Positions 1 through 4,910 of a stretch of DNA of 5,920 nt are shown here, in pieces. Position numbers and translations under genes: made by a program. The notes beneath the pieces were generated by a model. The model ran no database searches, was not told the DNA's origin, and was given only the letters and a program-made list of their open reading frames with translations. Each line of letters opens with the position of its first letter. Position 1 is the stretch's first letter. The stretch is from Verrucomicrobia bacterium UBA5540 (GTDB lineage: Bacteria; Verrucomicrobiota; Kiritimatiellia; Kiritimatiellales; Tichowtungiaceae): positions 5,110 to 11,029 of the forward strand of contig DINM01000025.1 of the NCBI GenBank assembly GCA_002423675.1, given 5' to 3'.

Positions 1-1
1 C

Positions 2-187
2 TGCCTGCCGGGCGGGCGGCCTCTGCTGATCAACAGCAAATGTCCGCGTGAATGCCATTCCGGACTTTGGAAATTTGAGGAAATGACCGGCTATACGTCG
101 CGCGGCGCGGGAACCTCTTCGGTGGATGTGCGCTTCAACTGCCCACCGGAAATCACCGTGCACACACTGCACCGGAAAAAACCTTAA
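2..187 (+). CDS. 3' end of an unidentified plus-strand reading frame (partial)
   Basis: An open frame enters from the left edge and ends at TAA 185-187, giving 61 codons before the stop. Its third positions are GC-rich, as expected for coding DNA here. The visible tail holds four cysteines (one each in LPGG-type start, KCPREC twice, and FNCPPE) and ends in a basic stretch (LHRKKP). I do not recognise the family. It runs tail to tail into ftsW and the two stop codons overlap (184-186 and 185-187). The minus strand of the same stretch shows no MurG start and no GGTGGH motif, so it does not look like the next dcw gene. The frame could still be fortuitous, because only about 60 codons are visible. 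Confidence 0.45.
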   Translation, partial: CLPGGRPLLINSKCPRECHSGLWKFEEMTGYTSRGAGTSSVDVRFNCPPEITVHTLHRKKP

Positions 188-1323
188 GCCGTGCGGCGGC
201 GGTCTTTAAAAAGCGCAGTACGGGTTTTCACTTTGGGATCACGCGCCGTATGCGCCACATTAATCAGCAGACCGATCATGACCGACGAGACGAGGAGGCT
301 TGATCCGCCGTAACTGATGAAGGGAAGCGCCAGCCCTTTGGTCGGCATGCAGCCGGTTACCACCGCCAGATTGATGGTCGCCTGAAAAGTGATCATCAGG
401 GTGACGCCCAGAGCGGTAAACCGGCCGAAGTCGTCGGATGCGCGCGCGGCAATGCGCAAGCCGCAGATTAAGATGATCGCAAAAAGAATCAACACGACCA
501 GAGTGGAAATCAGGCCGAACTCTTCGCCGATGATCGGCAGAATAAAGTCGGTATGGGACTCCGGAAGGTAGTGATATTTTTGAATGCTGTTTCCGAGTCC
601 GACACCGTACGCGCCGCCCGAAGCAAACGCATTGAGGCTGTTGATAAGCTGCCAGGCTTCTCCCTGCGCGTATTTTTCGGGATCGAGAAATGCAAAAATA
701 CGGCGCATCCGGTTTTCATTATGTAAAAGAAGTATGGCCATGGCGACCAGCCCTGCCCCGGCAAATCCAAACAGATGAAGAGGACGGACGCCGCCGATAT
801 ACAACAGCGCCATCGTGACCATTCCCACCAGAATCGTTGTGCCGAAGTCCGGTTCGGCCAGAAGCAAAACCGCAAAGAGTCCCAATGCAACCAGCGGAGG
901 AAGCAGTCCTCGCTTGAAGGTGTGCATATAGCGGCGGCGACGGGAAATCCACCAGGAAAAGGCAAGAATGATTCCGATTTTTGCAAATTCAGACGGTTGC
1001 ATGGTGAGCGGGCCGAAGCGGAGCCAGCGCCAGCTACCGTTGATATACACCCCGATCCCCGGAATGCGCACGGCAATCAACAGCACGGCGCAGATACCCG
1101 CCAAAGGAAGCGCCGCTTTACGCAACCAGCGTAGATCCAACCGCATGCAAACGACAGCGGCAACCAGCGAAAGAACCAGCCAGAAGCCCTGTCGTTTCAC
1201 AAAATAAGCGGTGTCGTTGAACTGCGCATCGCCGCGCACCATGCTGGCACTGAAGAGCATGACAACCCCGATGGTGACCAAAATCAACACGACAGCGATC
1301 AAGACGGAAATGGTTCGTTGCAT
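184..1323 (-). CDS. ftsW: FtsW, septal lipid II polymerase (SEDS glycosyltransferase)
   Basis: FtsW is a polytopic inner-membrane SEDS protein. With its class B PBP partner it polymerises lipid II into septal glycan. The 379 residues are close to normal length and mostly hydrophobic segments. Family motifs appear in order: NGSWRW (95-100), QPSEFAK (109-115), EPDFGTT (157-163), PESHTDF (254-260, where Asp259 matches the proposed catalytic Asp), and MPTKGLALPFISYGGSS (326-342). The tail is basic and cytoplasmic. The ATG at 1321-1323 is favoured because the first membrane segment begins almost at once and an in-frame stop lies just upstream. No Shine-Dalgarno sequence precedes it. RodA is the alternative, but the position after murD supports FtsW. 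A terminator isolates it from the upstream lipoprotein gene, so it probably has its own promoter. Confidence 0.95.
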   Translation of the reverse strand: MQRTISVLIAVVLILVTIGVVMLFSASMVRGDAQFNDTAYFVKRQGFWLVLSLVAAVVCMRLDLRWLRKAALPLAGICAVLLIAVRIPGIGVYINGSWRWLRFGPLTMQPSEFAKIGIILAFSWWISRRRRYMHTFKRGLLPPLVALGLFAVLLLAEPDFGTTILVGMVTMALLYIGGVRPLHLFGFAGAGLVAMAILLLHNENRMRRIFAFLDPEKYAQGEAWQLINSLNAFASGGAYGVGLGNSIQKYHYLPESHTDFILPIIGEEFGLISTLVVLILFAIILICGLRIAARASDDFGRFTALGVTLMITFQATINLAVVTGCMPTKGLALPFISYGGSSLLVSSVMIGLLINVAHTARDPKVKTRTALFKDRRRTA

Positions 1324-1329
1324 GAGAGG

Positions 1330-1359
1330 ACTATAATCAGGTCAAAGGTTAAAGGTCAA
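1330..1359 (-). promoter_or_regulatory. candidate ftsW promoter built on the heptamer repeat
   Basis: On the minus strand, TTGACC (plus 1354-1359) resembles a -35 box. It is followed after 18 nt by TATAGT (plus 1330-1335), a plausible -10. An alternative -10, ATTATA, gives a 16-nt spacer. A promoter is expected here because an intrinsic terminator lies just upstream of the gap and ftsW lies just downstream. The -10 ends only six bases before the ATG, so transcription would begin at or next to the start codon. That fits the absence of a Shine-Dalgarno sequence. This is an inference from hexamer likeness only. Confidence 0.3.
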
Positions 1360-1375
1360 AGGTCGAAGGTCAATC
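1341..1375. repeat. 7-bp tandem repeat, five units (GTCAAAG)
   Basis: Five head-to-tail heptamers are seen: GTCAAAG, GTTAAAG, GTCAAAG, GTCGAAG and GTCAATC. Two are exact, two differ by one base, and the last is degenerate. The array is non-coding and lies 17 bp upstream of the ftsW start codon. Read on the minus strand, the unit contains TTGACC, so the array presents several -35-like hexamers seven bases apart. Confidence 0.85.
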
Positions 1376-1383
1376 CTTCGCAT

Positions 1384-1394
1384 CCGAAATTCGG
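1384..1394. promoter_or_regulatory. short palindrome CCGAA-A-TTCGG, possible operator
   Basis: A perfect inverted repeat with 5-bp arms and a 1-bp centre lies between the terminator and the heptamer array upstream of ftsW. Its place suggests a protein-binding site. Such a short palindrome could also occur by chance. Confidence 0.25.
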
Positions 1395-1399
1395 GTCAC

Positions 1400-1433
1400 A
1401 AAAAAAGCGCCTCCCGGAAGAGACGCTTTTTTT
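1400..1433 (-). terminator. intrinsic terminator after the LysM lipoprotein gene
   Basis: Seven A's, a stem and seven T's flank a hairpin. On the minus-strand transcript GCG-U-CUC pairs with GAG-G-CGC (one U-G wobble) around a six-base loop, followed by a U7 tract. On the plus strand the wobble becomes a C/A mismatch, so termination should be stronger for minus-strand transcription, although the A and T tracts could let it work both ways. It begins 13 bases after the lipoprotein stop codon and ends the murF-mraY-murD-lipoprotein transcript before ftsW. Confidence 0.85.
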
Positions 1434-1446
1434 GCACCAGCCGAAT

Positions 1447-2352
1447 CTATTCCGGAATCGGAACCAGCAGTTTGGTGCCGGGTTTAACCGAAGCCGGATC
1501 GGTGATGTTGTTCAGCTTCATGATTTCCTGCTGTGAGCTGCCGTACTGGCGAGCTACATCGTCCAGCGTTTCGCCGGGATAAAGCACATGCTCATAAACC
1601 GGGGCACTGGCCGCGGTGGCGACCGGGGCAACATCGGCGATCGGAGCCGGAGCCGGGAAGGACGCATCCGTCGCCGCTGTAGCCGGGGCGGGTGCCGGAT
1701 TTGCTGCTTTAACCGGAGCCGGCTTGGCAACCGCCGGAGCTTTCACTTCGCCTTTACGCGGAATGGTAAGTTTTTTGCCGGCAATAATGCGATCGCTCTT
1801 GAGTCCGTTGGCCACTTTGAGCTCTGTAACGGTCAAGCCGCTGCGTTTCGCAATACGCGAAAGCGAGTCGCCCTTCTGAATGGTATACGTAGAACCCTGT
1901 TTGATTGAACCGGGAATCGGGCGGCTGGAAACCGGAGCGGAATACGATTTCATCGGAGCCGCAGAGCCCAGCGAGCTTGGAATGTGGATTTCCTGTCCGA
2001 CTTTTAGCTTGTTAGGATTAGACAGGTTGTTGTACTCGGCCAGTTTCTTCCAGGAAGTACCATACGAGGAGGCAATTGATGAGAGAGTTTCACCTTTCTG
2101 TACGGTATGAATCTGTGCAGAAGGAATCATCGGAGAAACCATCGGTTCGTATGTTGTTCCGGAAAGGATCCCGGTATTCGTGATATCCGGACCGGCCGGA
2201 AGAACCACAGGTTCATCTTTCGGCGTACTGTACGGCCAGTTCAGCCTATGAACAGGCGCATCGCCCGTTGTGCAACCCTGCATCAGAGAAAAACCGGACA
2301 AAACCGCAATGTGTATCGCCAAAACCCGAAAACCAACTACCTTTGCTTTCAT
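1447..2352 (-). CDS. LysM-repeat lipoprotein, probable peptidoglycan-binding envelope protein
   Basis: This 301-residue protein has a basic N-terminus, a hydrophobic segment and a lipobox-like MQGC, with the acylated Cys at 27. It should be an exported, lipid-anchored protein. Three LysM domains follow at about 82-125, 155-197 and 253-297. Each has the typical start (such as VQKGETLSSIA, IQKGDSLSRIA, YPGETLDDVA) and the closing lxIP or lxVP strand. An Ala/Pro-rich linker (about 200-250) separates the second and third. The protein ends right after the third LysM, with no M23 peptidase or amidase domain, so it probably binds glycan but does not cut it. An upstream in-frame ATG at 2437-2439 is rejected: the ATG at 2350-2352 has a perfect AAGGAG and starts the signal peptide. 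A LysM lipoprotein between murD and ftsW is not part of the classical dcw order. Its role could be NlpD-like scaffolding at division, which is inference. Confidence 0.9.
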   Translation of the reverse strand: MKAKVVGFRVLAIHIAVLSGFSLMQGCTTGDAPVHRLNWPYSTPKDEPVVLPAGPDITNTGILSGTTYEPMVSPMIPSAQIHTVQKGETLSSIASSYGTSWKKLAEYNNLSNPNKLKVGQEIHIPSSLGSAAPMKSYSAPVSSRPIPGSIKQGSTYTIQKGDSLSRIAKRSGLTVTELKVANGLKSDRIIAGKKLTIPRKGEVKAPAVAKPAPVKAANPAPAPATAATDASFPAPAPIADVAPVATAASAPVYEHVLYPGETLDDVARQYGSSQQEIMKLNNITDPASVKPGTKLLVPIPE

Positions 2353-2358
2353 GAGAAA

Positions 2359-2364
2359 CTCCTT
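2359..2364 (-). promoter_or_regulatory. strong ribosome binding site of the LysM lipoprotein gene
   Basis: AAGGAG on the minus strand stands six bases before the ATG at 2350-2352. It decides the start against the upstream in-frame ATG inside murD. It is the best Shine-Dalgarno sequence in the window, which suggests this product is made in larger amounts than the enzymes. Confidence 0.85.
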
Positions 2365-2387
2365 CTCTAATACTAATCCACCTTGTA

Positions 2388-3752
2388 TTAACCCTTTGCA
2401 TCGTTTCCGGTCAGCTCGCGGACTGCGGCAGCAAAACACTCTCCGCGCTCGTTGAAGTTGCGGAACTGATCAAAACTGGTGCATGCAGGTGAAAGAAGAA
2501 CCGTCTCACCGAGCTTCGCCTGCTTGCGTGCGGCCCTAACAGCCGCCTCCAATGTTCCGCAGGAATCACACGGCACAGCGTCTCCCCACGCAGCCTGCAT
2601 CGCACCCGATGCTTCCCCGATAAGATATAGGCGCGAAACGCGCTGCGCCAGTAAATCTTTTGCTAAACTGAAATCCGTCTCCTTCGGACGCCCTCCAGCG
2701 ATCAAATGAACCTTTCCGGAACACATCCGAACCGCCGCGCACATCGCGGCGAGATTGGTCGCCTTGGAATCATCCACATAGGCAACACCGTCAACGTCCG
2801 CCACCAGTGCCGTCCGATGCCGAAGCGGAACAAATGTCCGCGCAGTCTTTTCCACGGCTGCAGGAGGTATACCGCAAGCATCACAGACGGCGGCTACCGC
2901 CGCACCGGCAGTGCCGAGGATCTCATTATCGAACCGGGTGCCGGTCAGGTTAATTGCCCCGACCCGTCCATCCATAAAACGAAAGTCTGCACCTGCCTCC
3001 GATCCGAATGTTTTGATGGGCAGCAGCCCTGCCGCGCATCCGCGCGGCCTCTCTCCCTCTGGTCGGATCCAACCATTGGAAACTCTCCCTCCGGTTTTCC
3101 CAAGGTTTGGAACCTTTTCATCGGATTTTTCCAAGGTTTGGAAAATCTCGAACGGAACAATGGCCGTGTCGGTTTCGCGCATATTTTCAAACAGGCGCAG
3201 TTTGACCGCGCGATAGGTCTCCATGTTTCCATGGCGATCCAGATGATTCGGCAATACATTGAGAAGTAAACCCACTTCCGGACGAAATTCCTGTACCGTT
3301 TCGAGTTGGAACGAACTGACTTCCATCACCAGCCAGTCCGGCACATCGGGAAGCATCACGGCGGCACACACCGGAAAACCATAGTTGCCGCACGGCACAG
3401 CCGTTTTTCCGGCCTGTGCCAGCGTATCGACAATCCATTTCACAACGGTGCTTTTCCCATTGGATCCGGTTACGGCAATCACCGGACAGTGACGGCGCGA
3501 CCATCCCAGCTCCAGTTCAGAAAGAAGCGGAATGCCGCGTTTAACGAGATCCTCAATCCAGGGATGCTTCAGTGAAAAACCGGGACTGATAATCGCCACG
3601 TCGGGAACAAAGTGAATGTCCTCGTAGCAGTAATCCGGCGTACTTTCCTGGGAAATGCTGAACACCGTGCAGCCTTCGGAGCGCAACAGCGCTTCCGCCG
3701 CCCGCCCGCTGCGCCCTGCCCCTAAAATCAACGCGTTTTTGTATTTATGCAT
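2388..3752 (-). CDS. murD: MurD, UDP-N-acetylmuramoyl-L-alanine:D-glutamate ligase
   Basis: MurD adds D-Glu to UDP-MurNAc-L-Ala with ATP in the cytoplasm. The 454 residues compare with 438 in E. coli. Motifs in order: N-terminal GAGRSG (11-16) of the UDP-binding domain, LLSELELG (76-83), P-loop TGSNGKST (95-102), EVSSFQLE (144-151), NHLDRHG (169-175), Lys184 in the position of the carbamylated lysine, RHR (311-313), DDSKATN (327-333) and LLSPACTSFDQF (419-430). Residues about 204-246 look like an insertion in the central domain, encoded by palindromic repeats. The usual GxHNxxN motif is altered to GTRFDNE (271-277), lacking the His and the first Asn. The ATG overlaps the mraY stop by one base (TGATG) and has no Shine-Dalgarno sequence, so translation is probably coupled to mraY. 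Identity is secure despite the oddities. Confidence 0.96.
   Translation of the reverse strand: MHKYKNALILGAGRSGRAAEALLRSEGCTVFSISQESTPDYCYEDIHFVPDVAIISPGFSLKHPWIEDLVKRGIPLLSELELGWSRRHCPVIAVTGSNGKSTVVKWIVDTLAQAGKTAVPCGNYGFPVCAAVMLPDVPDWLVMEVSSFQLETVQEFRPEVGLLLNVLPNHLDRHGNMETYRAVKLRLFENMRETDTAIVPFEIFQTLEKSDEKVPNLGKTGGRVSNGWIRPEGERPRGCAAGLLPIKTFGSEAGADFRFMDGRVGAINLTGTRFDNEILGTAGAAVAAVCDACGIPPAAVEKTARTFVPLRHRTALVADVDGVAYVDDSKATNLAAMCAAVRMCSGKVHLIAGGRPKETDFSLAKDLLAQRVSRLYLIGEASGAMQAAWGDAVPCDSCGTLEAAVRAARKQAKLGETVLLSPACTSFDQFRNFNERGECFAAAVRELTGNDAKG
3018..3048. repeat. two GC-rich hairpins inside murD
   Basis: Positions 3031-3048 form a perfect 7-bp stem (GCCGCGC and GCGCGGC) with a 4-base loop. 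Next to it, 3018-3029 forms GGGC-AGCA-GCCC. They encode part of the extra MurD segment (about residues 236-245) and adjoin the 31-bp palindrome array. The stems are visible in the sequence; any function is unknown. Confidence 0.6.
3068..3146. repeat. array of three TTCCAA-type palindromes at 31-bp spacing inside murD
   Basis: Three palindromic cores lie at 3069-3079 (CCAACCATTGG), 3100-3110 and 3131-3141 (both CCAAGGTTTGG). The start-to-start distance is exactly 31 bp each time. The outermost copy has 8-bp arms, TTTTCCAA and TTGGAAAA, around a 3-bp centre. The 20-bp spacers also resemble each other (13 of 20 bases match by eye), and CTCTCCCTCyGGT recurs at 3051-3063 and 3083-3095, so this is a degenerate tandem repeat. 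Because 31 is not a multiple of three, the copies are read in three frames in murD: FQTLEK, VPNLGKT and VSNGWI. Confidence 0.85.
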
Positions 3753-4894
3753 CAGCGTATTTTCAATGTTGCGACGCCGATGAGAGCAAAGATAATGGAA
3801 AGAATCCAGAAGCGAATGGTAATCATATTTTCCGCCGCGCCGACGGAGCGACCCGCAGCGACCGCGCGGTCGCGGGCGATGAATTCAAAATGATGATGAA
3901 GCGGAGCACAGCGAAAAATTCGCCTGCCCTCACCGTAGATTTTGCGAGTGATTTTGAACCAAGACTGCTGCATCAGCACACTGGCCGCTTCCATCACGAA
4001 TACGCCGCCGACAATCACTAAAACAAGCTCCTGCTTGATCAGAATCGCGACTGCCGCGATTCCTCCGCCGATCGCAAGGCTTCCGGTATCCCCCATAAAT
4101 ACACGCGCCGGATGGCAGTTAAACCAGAGGAATCCCAGTCCCGCGCCCAGCAATGCGCCGCAGAATACGGCCAGTTCTCCGCTCCCTTTCACAAATGGAA
4201 CCTGTAGATATTCAGCAAAGGTGAAGTGCCCCGCCACGTAAGCCATCACCAGATAGGCTGCCGCCGCCGAGTTGGTACAGCCGATCGCCAGCCCGTCGAG
4301 TCCGTCGGTCAGATTCACCGCATTGGACGATCCAACCAATACCAGAAAAAGAAACACCAGCGTACCGAGCAGTCCCATGGAAGAGATCACCGGGTATTTT
4401 ACAAACGGAACCATCAGTTGCTGAACACGCAGACTGGTTTCTTCATTCGAACAAAGTGCAAAAAAAAGTAAAAGGGTCCAGGCGATCTGCGCCAGCAGCT
4501 TCATACGTGGCGAAAGTCCCTTGGAGCGTTTGATTTTGGCATAGTCGTCAATGAAGCCGAGCACCCCGAGAAAACAGAAGGTGCTCAGTGCACAAAGCAT
4601 AAGAAAATTGCCCGGCTCAGCCCACAGAATGGTCGCAGCGACCGTGGAAAAAATAATCATCAGGCCGCCCATCGTCGGCGTACCGACTTTTGCCGTGCGC
4701 TCCAGTCCGCCGACTCGCTCATCAACGCACTGTTCGCCGAAATTGACGGCGCGCAGTTTTTCAATCAGCCACGGGCCGAGGATTAGACTGAAAACAAAAG
4801 CGGTACCGGCCGCCATCACAGTACGAAAGGTAATGTACTGAAAAATCCGCAACGGCGAAAAAACATCACTGAATTGAGACAGCCAATAAAGCAT
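3752..4894 (-). CDS. mraY: MraY, phospho-N-acetylmuramoyl-pentapeptide transferase
   Basis: MraY is the membrane enzyme that transfers phospho-MurNAc-pentapeptide to undecaprenyl phosphate, making lipid I. The protein has 380 residues (E. coli 360) and about ten membrane segments. Conserved motifs: YITFR (20-24), GTPTMGG (71-77), FIDDYAK (114-120, the Mg-binding Asp pair), NAVNLTDGLDGL (191-202), FMGDTGSLAIGG (266-277), APLHHHFE (330-337) and RFWILSII (361-368). About 18 residues (339-356, plus 3827-3880) between HHHFE and RFW replace the short GWPEPK-like loop of other MraY proteins. This loop carries a perfect 16-bp palindrome. The stretch before GTPTMGG (residues 57-70) also lacks the usual His of the H..K motif. 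The start has a good GGAG nine bases upstream. It follows murF by 16 nt and overlaps murD by 1 nt, so the three are one operon. Confidence 0.96.
   Translation of the reverse strand: MLYWLSQFSDVFSPLRIFQYITFRTVMAAGTAFVFSLILGPWLIEKLRAVNFGEQCVDERVGGLERTAKVGTPTMGGLMIIFSTVAATILWAEPGNFLMLCALSTFCFLGVLGFIDDYAKIKRSKGLSPRMKLLAQIAWTLLLFFALCSNEETSLRVQQLMVPFVKYPVISSMGLLGTLVFLFLVLVGSSNAVNLTDGLDGLAIGCTNSAAAAYLVMAYVAGHFTFAEYLQVPFVKGSGELAVFCGALLGAGLGFLWFNCHPARVFMGDTGSLAIGGGIAAVAILIKQELVLVIVGGVFVMEAASVLMQQSWFKITRKIYGEGRRIFRCAPLHHHFEFIARDRAVAAGRSVGAAENMITIRFWILSIIFALIGVATLKIR
3858..3873. repeat. perfect 16-bp GC palindrome inside mraY
   Basis: GCGACCGC is followed directly by its exact reverse complement GCGGTCGC, with no spacer. 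GCGACC also recurs just upstream at 3848-3853. The palindrome encodes MraY residues about 341-346 within the extra loop. The sequence is unlike the TTCCAA palindromes, so it is probably a different element or a chance product of GC-rich codons. Confidence 0.65.
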
Positions 4895-4903
4895 GGAAAA
4901 GTT

Positions 4904-4907
4904 CTCC
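4904..4907 (-). promoter_or_regulatory. ribosome binding site of mraY
   Basis: GGAG on the minus strand lies nine bases before the mraY ATG, inside the 16-nt gap after the murF stop codon. It supports the chosen mraY start. Confidence 0.7.
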
Positions 4908-4910
4908 AGA

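Noticed and set aside
58..72. TTCCGGACTTTGGAA, a possible further copy of the TTCCAA palindrome
   Set aside because: Only about 11 of 15 bases match and the arms pair over just 4 bp; too weak to count as a copy.
155..183. Hairpin CCGTGCA...TGCAcCGG next to a run of A, as a terminator between the convergent genes
   Set aside because: The A run follows the stem on the plus strand, so T's precede it on the minus strand; neither strand has a stem followed by U's.
1332..1337. TATAAT on the plus strand, a perfect -10 hexamer
   Set aside because: No -35-like hexamer stands at 16-18 bp upstream, and it would drive transcription only antisense to the lipoprotein gene, into the terminator.
2353..2439. 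Longer lipoprotein reading frame from an ATG at 2437-2439
   Set aside because: It would overlap murD, adds 29 residues before the signal peptide, and lacks the AAGGAG found before the ATG at 2350-2352.
2706..3269. Long plus-strand open frames within murD and other genes
   Set aside because: They are antisense shadows of well-supported genes, with no recognisable domains and no ribosome binding sites that I can support.
4322..4334. TTGGA-CGA-TCCAA inverted repeat in mraY
   Set aside because: It has the opposite arm order to the TTCCAA elements and falls in the conserved GSSNAVN motif, so codon constraint explains it.
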